Positions 35,246 through 44,843 are shown, counted from the stretch's first letter. The stretch is 64,000 bases of DNA from Pandoraea sp. (GCF_004297875.1 NZ_SCSK01000003.1:62001-126000), one strand, 5' to 3'. Program-made: numbers and translations. The notes: a model not told the origin generated them from the letters alone.

Positions 35246-36273
35246 GCGGACCCGGCTTGCGCTCGCACGCCCAGGCGATCGAACAGGGCGCGGTCGCGTT
35301 GCGACTGAGGATTGGCGGTCGTGAGCAGCTTGTCACCGTAGAAGATCGAGTTGGCGCCAGCCAGGAAGCACAGGGCTTGCACGGCGTCATCCATGGTTTC
35401 GCGCCCGGCGGACAGGCGGACCATGGTGCGCGGCATCGTGATCCGGGCCACCGCGATGGTGCGCACGAATTCGAACGGGTCGAGCGGTTCGGTATGCGCC
35501 AGCGGCGTGCCTTCGACGGCGACCAGGTGATTGATCGGTACCGACTCGGGGTACGGATCCAGATTGGCGAGTTGTGCGATCAGGCCGGCGCGTTCATGGC
35601 GTGACTCGCCCAGTCCGATAATGCCGCCGCAGCAGATATGGATGCCAGCCTCGCGCACATGGGCGAGAGTGTCCAAGCGATCCCGATACGTGCGCGTGCT
35701 GATGATGCGACCGTAGAATTCCGGAGCAGTGTCGAGATTGTGATTGTAGTAGTCCAGTCCCGCGCTCTTGAGGGCCTGAGCCTGCTCGCCGTCGAGCATA
35801 CCCAGCGTGACGCAGGTTTCCAGGCCCAAGGTTTTGACAGCGCGCACCATGGCGGTGACGCGCTCCATGTCGCGTGGCTTTGGGCTTCGCCAGGCCGCAC
35901 CCATGCAAAAGCGCGTCGCCCCCTGGGCCTTGGCTGCCTCAGCGGCGGCCAGCACGTCCTCGAGCGGCATTAACTTGGTCGCTTCGACACCTGTTTCAAA
36001 ATGCGCGGATTGTGGGCAATAGCCGCAGTCCTCGGCACATCCGCCGGTCTTGATCGACAGGAGCGTCGAGAGTTGCACCTCGTTGGCGTTGAAATTCTGC
36101 CGGTGCACCGTCTGGGCGCGAAACAGTAGGTCCATCAGGGGCAGGGCGTAGACATTTTCGATTGCCTCGACGGACCAGCGCTGCGACTGATCGGTTCGGC
36201 TGGGCGAAGCGGACCGCACTTGCGCCGCTTCGGCGCGCATTGCGTCACGCGGGACGATGGCGATGGGTTTCAT
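35242..36273 (-). CDS. bioB: Biotin synthase
   Basis: This radical SAM enzyme inserts sulfur into dethiobiotin. The 343-residue protein has the SAM cluster motif CAEDCGYC (Cys79, Cys83, Cys86), ETCVTLGM with the auxiliary cluster cysteine, and [12 protein letters not shown]. It lacks bioA, bioD or bioF neighbours and instead lies at the end of an acyl-CoA carboxylase gene set, 103 bases after a carboxyltransferase gene. That suggests it boosts biotin for those biotin-dependent enzymes. Its stop overlaps the P450 start. Confidence 0.96.
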   Translation of the reverse strand: MKPIAIVPRDAMRAEAAQVRSASPSRTDQSQRWSVEAIENVYALPLMDLLFRAQTVHRQNFNANEVQLSTLLSIKTGGCAEDCGYCPQSAHFETGVEATKLMPLEDVLAAAEAAKAQGATRFCMGAAWRSPKPRDMERVTAMVRAVKTLGLETCVTLGMLDGEQAQALKSAGLDYYNHNLDTAPEFYGRIISTRTYRDRLDTLAHVREAGIHICCGGIIGLGESRHERAGLIAQLANLDPYPESVPINHLVAVEGTPLAHTEPLDPFEFVRTIAVARITMPRTMVRLSAGRETMDDAVQALCFLAGANSIFYGDKLLTTANPQSQRDRALFDRLGVRAQAGSA

Positions 36274-36376
36274 GCGCTCTCCGGTGGCGGGTTGGTGGTT
36301 GGCGACGGATGTATCCGGGGGCGGCGAGCCGCCGCAGGCGATGGCACTCGAGTAGCGGTCTTGCGACGATCTCGAC

Positions 36377-37945
36377 TCATGGCCGCACTCCCGCCTTCAA
36401 CTTAGGGCCGACATCGGTCTTCAGTCGGCCCTGCGCCGCGTCGATGAAGCGGCATAAATGGGCGCGCGTCTCGCGCGGATCGATAATGTCTTCGACGCCG
36501 AAAGCTTCGGCGGTTCTGAAGGGCGAGGCCAGCGCGCGCAATTCTTCTTCGAGCTCCCGTTGTCGCGCAGCCGGATTGGCCGCGCTCTGGATCTCGCGCT
36601 TGAAGGCTGCCGCCACGCCACCTTCGACGGGTAAGGAGCCCCATTCGGCGGAGGGCCAAGCGACTTTCATGTCCAGACCGTTCTTGTCTGTCGTGCCCAT
36701 CCCGGCCATGCCATAGCATTTGCGGATCACGACCGTGAGGATCGGTACCGTGGCCTGCAGGCCTACGTAGACTGCACGCATGCCTTCGCGCAGCGTGGCG
36801 GCGGCTTCGGCCTGCATGCCAACCATGAAGCCAGGGACGTCCACCAGAAAAACCAGCGGGATGTGGAACGTGTCGCACAGTTCGATGAAATGGATTTGCT
36901 TGCGCGCGGCTTTGACGTCCATCGCGCCGCCCGCAATCATCGGGTTGTTGGCGATAATACCCACGCTTTTGCCATTCAGGCGCGCGAACGACGTAATGAG
37001 CGCTTTACCGAAGGTGGGCTGAATTTCAAAGATGGAGCCTTTGTCGACCACCATCTCGATCAGGTGCCGCATGTTGTAGGGGCGCCGGCGGTCGCGAGGC
37101 ACAATGCTCAACAGACGCTCTTCGGCGCGCTCGACCGGGTCGTCGCATGGTATGACCGGCGGCAGTTCGTAGACATTTTGCGGCAGATAGCTTAGAAAGC
37201 GGCGGATCATTTCGAAGCATTCTTCTTCGCTCTGAGCCACGTTGTCCACCGTGCCGGCGACATCAACGGCCATATGCGCGCCACCCAGTTCCTCTTTTGT
37301 GACTTTTTGCCCCAGCGATCGCTCCACCACAGGCGGACCAGCGGCAAAGATCTGACTGGAATCCTTGATCATGATCGACCAGTGCGACAGAATTGCGCGG
37401 CCAGCCGGGCCGCCCGCGGCCGTGCCCATGACGGCGCTGATGACCGGCACGGTCCCTAGCAACTGCACGGAGCGTTCAAAGCCGTGTACCCCAGGGAAGA
37501 CCGTGTGTCCTCGTCGCTTGGCCGATGTGACCGTGCCGCCCGCGCCGTCGATCAAATTGATCAGTGGAATGCGGTATTGAAAAGCCAAGTCCTCCACGAA
37601 CCCGCCTTGACCGCCTTTACGCCGGTCGCCACCCCAACTGGTCCCGCCACGCACGGTGAAGTCTTCCCCCCCGACGGCAACGGTACGATTGTCGACGCGG
37701 CCAAGGCCGCAAACATAGGGGGCTGGCGATACATGCCGAACCTGTCCGTCGACATAACTGCCATTGCCGGCCAGCATGCCAACCTCCCGGAACGAATGGG
37801 TATCCAGCAGATGACCAATCCGTTCCCGGATGGTCAATCTTCCCTGTGCATGATGTTTTGCCACTGCCTCGGCGCCGCCCAATTCCCTGGCCCAGTTTCG
37901 GCGCAGCTCGATTTCGTCGACTTCGGCCTGCCATGTATCACTCAT
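36377..37945 (-). CDS. Acyl-CoA carboxylase carboxyltransferase subunit (second copy)
   Basis: A full-length carboxyltransferase of 522 residues with both crotonase-type halves. The N-terminal half has [20 protein letters not shown] and the C-terminal half has [21 protein letters not shown] followed by [17 protein letters not shown] and [10 protein letters not shown]. It should move CO2 from carboxybiotin to an acyl-CoA. It is clearly distinct from the carboxyltransferase at 41115 and lies after the transporter gene. It presumably uses the same biotin carboxylase and carrier. The preferred acyl-CoA cannot be read from the sequence. Confidence 0.9.
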   Translation of the reverse strand: MSDTWQAEVDEIELRRNWARELGGAEAVAKHHAQGRLTIRERIGHLLDTHSFREVGMLAGNGSYVDGQVRHVSPAPYVCGLGRVDNRTVAVGGEDFTVRGGTSWGGDRRKGGQGGFVEDLAFQYRIPLINLIDGAGGTVTSAKRRGHTVFPGVHGFERSVQLLGTVPVISAVMGTAAGGPAGRAILSHWSIMIKDSSQIFAAGPPVVERSLGQKVTKEELGGAHMAVDVAGTVDNVAQSEEECFEMIRRFLSYLPQNVYELPPVIPCDDPVERAEERLLSIVPRDRRRPYNMRHLIEMVVDKGSIFEIQPTFGKALITSFARLNGKSVGIIANNPMIAGGAMDVKAARKQIHFIELCDTFHIPLVFLVDVPGFMVGMQAEAAATLREGMRAVYVGLQATVPILTVVIRKCYGMAGMGTTDKNGLDMKVAWPSAEWGSLPVEGGVAAAFKREIQSAANPAARQRELEEELRALASPFRTAEAFGVEDIIDPRETRAHLCRFIDAAQGRLKTDVGPKLKAGVRP

Positions 37946-38046
37946 CTTCGCTATCCTCGTGCGGATGACCTGATCGGTCTATCCCATTTCATCAAATCGT
38001 CCAATCATCGAATCGTTAAATCAGTATTGCCTGTCAATGCCGCCGC

Positions 38047-39297
38047 CTACAACTTTCTTGGATCGCAAGCAACGATCAACAACACCCCGAAAACGATGGG
38101 CAGCACTGATACGAGCATGAACGCGAGATAGAAGGTGCCGGTCGCGTTCACGATAAATCCAGTCAGCAAAGGGGCAAATATGCCGGCCAGAGAACCGATA
38201 CCGGTTGTCAGGCTGGAGGCCGCGCCGCCGCTTTCGGGACAGGCGTCGATCGGGATGGCGAAAAAAATTGGGTTGGCTGTGAAATTGATCAGGCTGGCTA
38301 TGCTGATCAGAATGACGATAAGGTACGTATTCGTGACAAACAAGGTCAAACTGATGATCAACCCCGTCAACACCAGACAAATGCCGGCGAGGTAGCTTCT
38401 GCCCCACCGCAGACTACCGGTTTTTTTGTACACGAAGTCGGAAATCGGACCGGAGAGTAATGCCCCGATGGTCATGAATATCCATGGCAGCGAGCCGAAA
38501 TAGGCGATATGAGAGAACTCCATGTGCCTCTCCCTGACCAGATAGGTGGGCAGGAAATTCAATAGGAAGTAAAGTACATAGGCCGATGAGAAAAAGGCCA
38601 GTCCGGTCAGCCATAGCGTTTTACTGCCCAGGATTCGACCCCAGGGGGCACGCGTCGTGTTTGCTGCGCTGGCGTCGATGCTCTGTGGCGACACGCCCGC
38701 AGGCTTATTCGAGATAAAGACTTTGCACAGGATCGCCCAAAATAGTCCAACCACGCCCAGAAGGATAAATGGGGCCTGCCACCCGTAGGCGCTGGTCAGC
38801 CACACTGCGATCGGGATGATGATCAGCGAACCAAGGGGAATGCCCGCGCCCATCAAACAGGCCGCGCGGCCATGCTCCTTATCAGGAAACCAATTGCCGA
38901 TTAATTGTGATCCGCTCGGAAATGCGACGCCCTCACTCGCACCAAACAGGATCCGCAACCCGAGCAGGCTTGCAAAACCGCTAGCTGCGCCGACGAGCAT
39001 GATGGCAAAAGACCACAGGACCGACGAGTAGATGAAAGTTTTTTTGGGGCCCAGTAGCGAGACGACGCCGCCGCCCAGAAATACCATGAGCACGTATCCC
39101 CAGCCGAAACCCGAGGCAATGATGCCGAATTGCTTGATGCTGAGCCCGAAGGTTTTGATCAGCACTGGTGCAACTACGCCGAGCACGCCGCGGTCGGCAT
39201 AGTTGATGACGGTGATGGCAAATAAAAGCCACGCGACGGTCCAGCGATTGCGCTGCTTCGCACCGACGACCTGGGTACTGTAATCTGCTGCGCTCAT
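38047..39297 (-). CDS. MFS transporter, anion:cation symporter type
   Basis: A twelve-helix transporter of about 416 residues. The motifs INYADRGVLGVVAPVLI and LLGLRILFGASEGVAFPSGSQLIGNWFP are typical of the ACS family that imports organic acids such as phthalate, glucarate or hydroxy acids. The start at 39297 is chosen because AAGGAG lies seven bases upstream; a longer frame to 39378 is unlikely. Its base composition is visibly more AT-rich than its neighbours. It stands between the carrier-protein gene and the second carboxyltransferase, so it probably imports the pathway's substrate. Confidence 0.9.
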   Translation of the reverse strand: MSAADYSTQVVGAKQRNRWTVAWLLFAITVINYADRGVLGVVAPVLIKTFGLSIKQFGIIASGFGWGYVLMVFLGGGVVSLLGPKKTFIYSSVLWSFAIMLVGAASGFASLLGLRILFGASEGVAFPSGSQLIGNWFPDKEHGRAACLMGAGIPLGSLIIIPIAVWLTSAYGWQAPFILLGVVGLFWAILCKVFISNKPAGVSPQSIDASAANTTRAPWGRILGSKTLWLTGLAFFSSAYVLYFLLNFLPTYLVRERHMEFSHIAYFGSLPWIFMTIGALLSGPISDFVYKKTGSLRWGRSYLAGICLVLTGLIISLTLFVTNTYLIVILISIASLINFTANPIFFAIPIDACPESGGAASSLTTGIGSLAGIFAPLLTGFIVNATGTFYLAFMLVSVLPIVFGVLLIVACDPRKL

Positions 39298-39508
39298 GAC
39301 ATGTCTCCTTGTTTTATCCAAACTAATGTCGTTTGATTGCACGCTTCGAATGCAGGTCATACGAAGCGCAATACCCATCTATTAGCGTCGATTGCCGCGG
39401 TGCTATGCGCCGGTCGAATGCGTGGGTTCTTGAAACTTGTGATGCGTCTGTCAATCGATGCAGGAAACACGGCGACTGGTCGGGCGAGCCCGGCAGCGCC
39501 CGGATATC

Positions 39509-39730
39509 TCAGGATTCGATGACCATCACGGTGTCACCATCCGCGACGGGGGAGCCCTCGGTGACACGCACTTCGGTAATCGTGCCGCTCTCTTCCGCGA
39601 TTAACGGGATTTCCATCTTCATCGACTCGAAAATCATTAGCGTTTCGCCCTCCTCGGCAGTATCGCCAACGGACTTGAGGATTTTCCAGACCGATCCGGT
39701 TATTTCCGACTTTGCTTCATAGCGCTGCAT
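39509..39730 (-). CDS. Stand-alone biotin carboxyl carrier protein
   Basis: A 73-residue biotinyl domain and nothing else. The biotinylated lysine is Lys38 in FESMKMEIPL, flanked by the usual glycines and the hairpin ITEVRVTEGSPVADGDTV. It lacks the Ala/Pro-rich N-terminal extension of AccB, so it belongs to the short-carrier type used by catabolic carboxylases. It follows the biotin carboxylase by 26 bases. BirA must biotinylate it, which is consistent with bioB in the same set. Confidence 0.93.
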   Translation of the reverse strand: MQRYEAKSEITGSVWKILKSVGDTAEEGETLMIFESMKMEIPLIAEESGTITEVRVTEGSPVADGDTVMVIES

Positions 39731-39756
39731 TGCGTCTCCTCGTAAGTTTGTGGGTA

Positions 39757-41097
39757 TCAGGCGATCAGTTGCGACAGCAGTCCGGTATGGACCTCACCGT
39801 CGCGAAATTGGCTCGAGCCGAGAATGATGTCCAGAGCGGCCAGATTGGTTTTCACACCGGCCACCGAGAAGTTGCGCAGGGCTTCGCGCAGCGTCTGGAT
39901 TGCCGCGGCGCGAGACGGGCCGTGCGCGATAACCTTGGCCAACAGCGGGTCGTAATGCATCGTGACTGCGCGGCCTTCGGCATAGCCGGTTTCGACGCGA
40001 ATTCCCGAGCCTTCGGGGGGGCGGAAGGTCGTCAGGCGTCCCGGCGATGGCAGAAAGCGCTTGGAGTCCTCGGCATATACGCGTGCCTCGATGGCGTGAC
40101 CGTCGGCGTGCAGGGTGGGCGGCAGAATGTCGTCGAGTCGCAGCCCGGCCGCCGAGCGGATTTGCGCGGCCACCAGATCGACGCCTGTGATGGCCTCGGT
40201 CACGCCGTGCTCGACTTGCAGGCGCGTGTTCATCTCCAGGAAACTGAACGTGCCGTCGGCGCCCATCAGCATTTCAACGGTGCCGATGTTGTCGTAGCCC
40301 ATCTTGGCAAACGTATTGGCAATCTGCTGCGCCAGCTCGTCAACCCTGGTCCGGTCTACCAGCGGCGCACTGGCTTCTTCGACGACTTTCTGGTGGCGGC
40401 GCTGCATCGAACAGTCGCGATCGAACAGATGGCGCACGTTGCCGTGACGATCACCGAGCAATTGGAATTCGATATGACGCGGCCGTGCCAAGTATTTCTC
40501 CAAATACACTTCCGGATTGGCGAAACCGCGCTGAGCCATCGAACGGGCCCGTTCGACCGCACTGGGAAGCTCTGACGCGTCGTTGGCAACCAGCATGCCG
40601 ATGCCGCCACCGCCGCCGGCGGGTTTGACGAGCAGCGGAAAGCCGATGTGTTGCGCATGACGCATCATCTCGTACTGATCGTCCGAGAGTACCGGAGAGC
40701 CCCGCCCCACCGGCAAGCCGTGCTGCGCAGCGAGGTCGCGGGCGCGCGTCTTGTGGCCCATCGCATCGATCCACTGGGCGGAGGGGCCGACGAAGCACGC
40801 GCCAAGCGCATTGACCTTGCGCGCGAATTCGGCGTTTTCAGAGAGGAATCCGTAGCCCGGATGCAAGCCATCGGCATGCGAATCGCGCACGACTTGCAGC
40901 AACTTGTCTTGATTCAGGTAGCTCTCGCGGGCGGGTGCCGGGCCGATGCAATAGGCCTCATCCGCATTGGCGAGATAAGGCGCATCGGCGTCAGCCTCCG
41001 AATACACCGCAACCGAACGTATGTTCAGGTTTCCGAGGGCGCGTAGCACGCGGGCCGCTACGGCCCCGCGGTTGGCAACGACAATTTTATGGAACAT
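39757..41097 (-). CDS. Biotin carboxylase subunit of an acyl-CoA carboxylase
   Basis: An ATP-grasp enzyme of 446 residues that carboxylates biotin with bicarbonate and ATP. The start MFHKIVVANRGAVAARVLRA is the expected N-terminus. ATP-binding KPAGGGGGIGML, HQKVVEEASAP and EMNTRLQVEHGVTEAITGVDL are visible; the last usually reads EHPVTE, so Gly for Pro is a change here. It has no carrier or carboxyltransferase domain, and those are separate genes. A frame extending to 41607 is a shadow of the upstream gene. ATG 41097 lies 17 bases after the preceding carboxyltransferase. Confidence 0.93.
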   Translation of the reverse strand: MFHKIVVANRGAVAARVLRALGNLNIRSVAVYSEADADAPYLANADEAYCIGPAPARESYLNQDKLLQVVRDSHADGLHPGYGFLSENAEFARKVNALGACFVGPSAQWIDAMGHKTRARDLAAQHGLPVGRGSPVLSDDQYEMMRHAQHIGFPLLVKPAGGGGGIGMLVANDASELPSAVERARSMAQRGFANPEVYLEKYLARPRHIEFQLLGDRHGNVRHLFDRDCSMQRRHQKVVEEASAPLVDRTRVDELAQQIANTFAKMGYDNIGTVEMLMGADGTFSFLEMNTRLQVEHGVTEAITGVDLVAAQIRSAAGLRLDDILPPTLHADGHAIEARVYAEDSKRFLPSPGRLTTFRPPEGSGIRVETGYAEGRAVTMHYDPLLAKVIAHGPSRAAAIQTLREALRNFSVAGVKTNLAALDIILGSSQFRDGEVHTGLLSQLIA

Positions 41098-41114
41098 GGA
41101 AAACTCTCTCGAAT

Positions 41115-42671
41115 TCAATAGGTGGTCGGCCAGGTCCGCATCAAGTGTTGACCGACGCCGTTGTGCAGTCGTAGTCGATGGACTTCCAGTATTCGGATCA
41201 GATATGAACGCGTTTCGTGCGGGAGGATGACGCCTTGCACGCCGTAATTTGCCGCGATGCCATAGACGCTGCTGTCGCGCTCCATTTCCTCCAGCGCTGC
41301 GTCGAACCCGTCGTCGCCCGGTTTGAGTCCGTGGACGATCTCGACGGCGAAGTGCGGATTCATAAAGCTGATTTCGGCAGTTGGCCACGCGACGACCTCG
41401 TCGGAATTGCGGCCACCACCCATATTCAAATAGGCTTGCCCGTAACTCTTGCGCAGGATTACCGAAATCTTCGGCACGGTGACCAGCGACAAGGCGCCCA
41501 TGAAATTCATGATCTTGCCTGGCGCGCGTTTGCGCTCGGCGTCTAGTCCGATGATGAAACCTGGAGTGTCGACGAACATCACGAGCGGGATGTTGAATGA
41601 ATCGCACATCACGATGAAACCGGTGATTTTCTCGCAGGCCTCGGTGTCCAGTGCGCCGCCCTTGTGCAGGGGGTTGTTGGCGATGATGCCGACCGTGTGT
41701 CCGTCCAGGCGCGCCAACGCGGTCACCGCGACCTTGCCGAAGCGCGGCTTGAGTTCAAAAAAACTGTCGTTATCGACGATGGTCTTCAGAATCTTGCGTA
41801 CGTCGTAGACCTGCGTGCGATTGGTCGGCAGCAGGTCGAAGATGCCTGCCATGCCGTCGCCTGACCCGGGCGTCACCGGATGCGCTGGCGGCGGTTCGTT
41901 GTGGTGGCTCGGCATGTAGCTTAGGAACTGACGTATCGCCTGCAGTGCCTCCTCGTCGGTGTCGACGACCATGTCGATCAACCCGGTGACTTCGGCATGC
42001 AGGCGCCACCCGCCGATTGCTTCGGGGTCGATGGCTTCCTTGACGGCGAGCGAGACCAGACGTGGGCTTGACACCGCCATGATCGCGCCTTTGCGCATTA
42101 CGCTGAAATCGGAAAAGCCGGTGTACCAGGTTGACGAGCCATAGCAGTATCCCAATACCGCGCCTGCCCAAGGGGTTTCGCGCATGCGCTGATATTGCGT
42201 GGGATCATTGCCCAGCATGCTGCCCATGCCGCGCGAACCCATGGTGTCGGGCATGCGCGCGCCCGATGACTCGCCCAGGAACACCAAGGGAAGGCCGCGT
42301 TGGGTCGCGACGCGTTTCATTTGAGCGATCTTCTTGCCGTTGGTGGCGCTGCTCGAAGCGCCCATGACAGTGAAATCGTTCGAGACGACTGCGATTTCCC
42401 GACCATCCACTTTCGCGTACCCGACAATCTTGCCGTCGGCGGGCGTGCGAGCGCGGTCGGCCTCTATAACCGACGAGGTAGCGAACAGGCCAGATTCGAT
42501 GAAACTGCCCGCGTCCACCAGACTGTCGATCCGCTCGCGAGCATTGAGTATTCCTTGCAGCCGACGCGCTTCGATTTTTTGGGCGCCGCCCATGGCCAGC
42601 GCATGCGCACGCCGTTTTTCATAGTCGCGACAAAGTTCCGCCCGTATGTCGGGTGTCTCCGAGGTTTCCAC
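41115..42671 (-). CDS. Acyl-CoA carboxylase carboxyltransferase subunit
   Basis: A 518-residue two-domain carboxyltransferase. Blocks include LVFLGESSGARMPDTMGSRG in the first half, IIANNPLHKGGALDTEACEK at the junction, and VDTPGFIIGLDAERKRAPGK with RKSYGQAYLNMGG in the second. The CoA- and carboxybiotin-binding segments seem complete. It lies directly ahead of the biotin carboxylase with a 17-base gap, so these two are the most likely partners. The family covers propionyl-, methylcrotonyl- and geranyl-type enzymes. Confidence 0.9.
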   Translation of the reverse strand: METSETPDIRAELCRDYEKRRAHALAMGGAQKIEARRLQGILNARERIDSLVDAGSFIESGLFATSSVIEADRARTPADGKIVGYAKVDGREIAVVSNDFTVMGASSSATNGKKIAQMKRVATQRGLPLVFLGESSGARMPDTMGSRGMGSMLGNDPTQYQRMRETPWAGAVLGYCYGSSTWYTGFSDFSVMRKGAIMAVSSPRLVSLAVKEAIDPEAIGGWRLHAEVTGLIDMVVDTDEEALQAIRQFLSYMPSHHNEPPPAHPVTPGSGDGMAGIFDLLPTNRTQVYDVRKILKTIVDNDSFFELKPRFGKVAVTALARLDGHTVGIIANNPLHKGGALDTEACEKITGFIVMCDSFNIPLVMFVDTPGFIIGLDAERKRAPGKIMNFMGALSLVTVPKISVILRKSYGQAYLNMGGGRNSDEVVAWPTAEISFMNPHFAVEIVHGLKPGDDGFDAALEEMERDSSVYGIAANYGVQGVILPHETRSYLIRILEVHRLRLHNGVGQHLMRTWPTTY

Positions 42672-42719
42672 TGGATATGGCTCCTGTCAAGAAAAGATGC
42701 GGGTCGCTTGCATGCGCTA

Positions 42720-43982
42720 TCAAATTGCGGCGATTGCCGCGCCGGCGTTGACGGGCGGCAGATGAATAACGCCGCGATCGCGCAGTTGCTCAATTTCCTC
42801 TGCTGATAGGCCGGCAAGATCGGTTAGTACTTGTCGGGTGTCGCGACCAATTTCCCCGCCGGACGTGCGCAATACCCCAGGTGTGTCCGAAAGGCGGGGT
42901 ACGACGCCAGCCATCGTCACCTTACCCAACTGTTCGTCCGGTACATCGACGAGCATGTCGCGCGCCTTGAAATGCGGATCGGAAAAAATATCCCGCATCG
43001 TGAAGATGCGCGTGGCCGGGACATTGGCCGCAGCCAGCACCTGTTCTAGTTCGCTCAGATTGTGCGTCAGTGTCCAAGTCCCAATGAGCGCGTCGAGCGC
43101 CTCACTATGCTCGGAGCGCGCCAGATTTGAGGCGAAGCGGGCGTCGTCGGCCAGGCCCGGTCGTTGCATCACGGCGGCAAGGCGCTTGAAGACAGCATCG
43201 CCCATGGCTGTGATGTGGATGAAGCTATGGTCGCGAGTCGGATATAGATTATTCGGCGTGCTGTCCGGCAAGCGAGAGCCTGCGCGATTGGCGACGTAAC
43301 CGAGTTTTTCGTATGCCGGAATATGCGGCTCCATGAAGCTGAAGGCGCATTCGTAGAGCGCGGCGTCGACACATTGTCCTCTGCCGGTGGCATGCCGAGA
43401 CAACAGCGCCATGGTCGCGCCGAACGCCGCGTAGAGCCCGGTGAAGTAGTCGGTCAACGATACGGCGGCGCGTGCGGGCGGCCGGTCGGGGTCGCCGGTG
43501 ATATGCCGCAACCCGCTGATCGCTTCGCCAATCACGCCATAACCCGCGCGCTCCCTGTAAGGGCCGGTTTGACCAAAACCGCTAATGCGCACCATGACGA
43601 GACCGGGGTTCAGCTTCGCAAGATCGTCGTAACCGAGGCCCCATTTTTCGAGTCCGCCAGGACGAAAATTCTCAACGACTACGTCGCATTGCGCGACGAG
43701 CTTTCTTACCAACGCCTGTCCTTCTGACGAGCGCAGGTCGACGGCGATGAGGGATTTGTTGCGCAGGATGCTGGCCGCGTAAAGGGATTTGCCGGCGTAA
43801 CGCTTGCCCATCGTGCGCACCGGATCGCCCTCGATCGGTTCGACCTTGATCACTTCCGCGCCAAAGTCCGCCAGAAGCCTCCCGCAAAAAGGCCCCGCGA
43901 CGGTCGAACCCATTTCCAGCACGCGGTATCCGGCGAGCGGTCCGCTCCGTGTCGCTTCGTTATTTTGCTGCGCTACCGCCAT
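42720..43982 (-). CDS. Family III (CaiB/BaiF) CoA-transferase of the carboxylase operon
   Basis: A 420-residue CoA-transferase. The N-terminus reads GYRVLEMGSTVAGPFCGRLLADFGAEVIKVEP, the middle VVENFRPGGLEKWGLGYDDL, and the probable catalytic Asp is in AAVSLTDYFTGLYAAFG. The start at 43982 has GGAGGAG six bases upstream; the frame start at 44015 lacks one. It is the first structural gene after the GntR regulator and probably converts the imported acid to its CoA ester for the carboxylase. Family III enzymes usually take CoA from succinyl-CoA or a pathway product. Confidence 0.9.
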   Translation of the reverse strand: MAVAQQNNEATRSGPLAGYRVLEMGSTVAGPFCGRLLADFGAEVIKVEPIEGDPVRTMGKRYAGKSLYAASILRNKSLIAVDLRSSEGQALVRKLVAQCDVVVENFRPGGLEKWGLGYDDLAKLNPGLVMVRISGFGQTGPYRERAGYGVIGEAISGLRHITGDPDRPPARAAVSLTDYFTGLYAAFGATMALLSRHATGRGQCVDAALYECAFSFMEPHIPAYEKLGYVANRAGSRLPDSTPNNLYPTRDHSFIHITAMGDAVFKRLAAVMQRPGLADDARFASNLARSEHSEALDALIGTWTLTHNLSELEQVLAAANVPATRIFTMRDIFSDPHFKARDMLVDVPDEQLGKVTMAGVVPRLSDTPGVLRTSGGEIGRDTRQVLTDLAGLSAEEIEQLRDRGVIHLPPVNAGAAIAAI

Positions 43983-44018
43983 GTCTCCTCCAGAGAGAGC
44001 GTGCGTCTTTGCCAACGC

Positions 44019-44747
44019 TTAAAAGATGAAATTTTTGTAACGGGTGATGAATTCGCGCGCGCTTCGCATGTTCTCGCGTCGGCAGCGCTCAGCTTCCTCG
44101 GCGTCGCCGCGCCGCATCGCGGCCAATACGGCGCGATGCTCTTTGAGCCCCTGCTCGCCACGACCGGGCAAGACGATGATGCGGCGAATGAGGACCTGGG
44201 TTTTCTCATAGATGCTGTCGATCATGGCGGTCAACACTGGATTGGCGGCCGCCTCGATGATGCGGCGCCGGAATAGCGCGTAACCCGCGACGAAGGCCTC
44301 GTAGTCGCCTTTCTCGACATGCTCTTGCATCGGGCCGTCGAACAGTTCTACGAGGTCTTGCCACGAAGCCGGATCGGTGTTTTCGGTGGCCAGGCGTGCA
44401 GTCAGACCTTCCAGCACTTCGCGCACCTGGTAAATCTCGAACACCTGATCGAGGTCGAGCTTGACGACGATGGCGCCGCGATTCGGGATGCGTTCAACGA
44501 GACCGCGCTCTTGTAATGCCATGAGGGCTTCCCGCACCTTGGCACGTGGCGCGCCGTATTCGTCGGCCAATTCCTGCTCGCGCAATCGACTGCCTGGTGC
44601 TATTTCGTGGCTCACGATGCGCTCGCGCAGCAGCGCAAATACGTCAGGCGACTTCGCCACCTTGCCGGATTGTGGCTTCTCCGACTTGGCCGGGGTCGCT
44701 CGCTTTTGGGTTGTTGCGGACGTTGCAGGTGCGCTTTTTTTGGTCAT
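44019..44747 (-). CDS. GntR-family regulator with FCD ligand domain
   Basis: A 242-residue repressor-type protein. After an unusual 30-residue Lys/Thr/Ala-rich tail, the winged helix reads LRERIVSHEIAPGSRLREQELADEYGAPRAKVREALMALQERGL. The C-terminal helical FCD domain (VFEIYQVREVLEGLTARLA onward, with EHRAVLAAMRRGD) probably binds an organic acid, often with a metal. It is the first gene of the operon, and its promoter carries two palindromes of the tNGTNNACNa type used by this subfamily. Negative autoregulation is likely. Confidence 0.9.
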   Translation of the reverse strand: MTKKSAPATSATTQKRATPAKSEKPQSGKVAKSPDVFALLRERIVSHEIAPGSRLREQELADEYGAPRAKVREALMALQERGLVERIPNRGAIVVKLDLDQVFEIYQVREVLEGLTARLATENTDPASWQDLVELFDGPMQEHVEKGDYEAFVAGYALFRRRIIEAAANPVLTAMIDSIYEKTQVLIRRIIVLPGRGEQGLKEHRAVLAAMRRGDAEEAERCRRENMRSAREFITRYKNFIF

Positions 44748-44776
44748 GGCTGGCCGAAGTAGTGATCCATGCGTGC

Positions 44777-44805
44777 AGATTAGGTAGTGATAGCAAATTT
44801 GTCAA
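44777..44805 (-). promoter_or_regulatory. Probable promoter of the GntR/carboxylase operon
   Basis: On the minus strand a perfect -35 box TTGACA (44800-44805) and a weaker -10 TAATCT (44777-44782) are separated by exactly 17 bases. The gntR start is 29 bases beyond the -10. The -35 lies inside the first palindrome, so a bound regulator would block RNA polymerase. Confidence 0.6.
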
Positions 44806-44813
44806 CAAATTTG
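44794..44813. promoter_or_regulatory. GntR-type operator O1
   Basis: CAAATTTG-TCAA-CAAATTTG is a 20-bp palindrome with only the central pair unmatched. The core TTGTCAACAA fits the FadR-subfamily consensus tNGTNNACNa. It overlaps the -35 box of the gntR promoter. Confidence 0.65.
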
Positions 44814-44843
44814 AAAACAAAATGTTTTAAAAGTAATTTTCAA

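Noticed and set aside
39757..41607. A longer biotin carboxylase with a 170-residue N-terminal extension
   Set aside because: The extension overlaps the carboxyltransferase gene in another frame and has no domain character. MFHKIVVANRG at 41097 is the normal start.
33989..44747. Prophage or integrative element covering the minus-strand block
   Set aside because: No integrase, transposase, attachment-type repeat or tRNA gene was seen at either edge. Composition alone is not enough.
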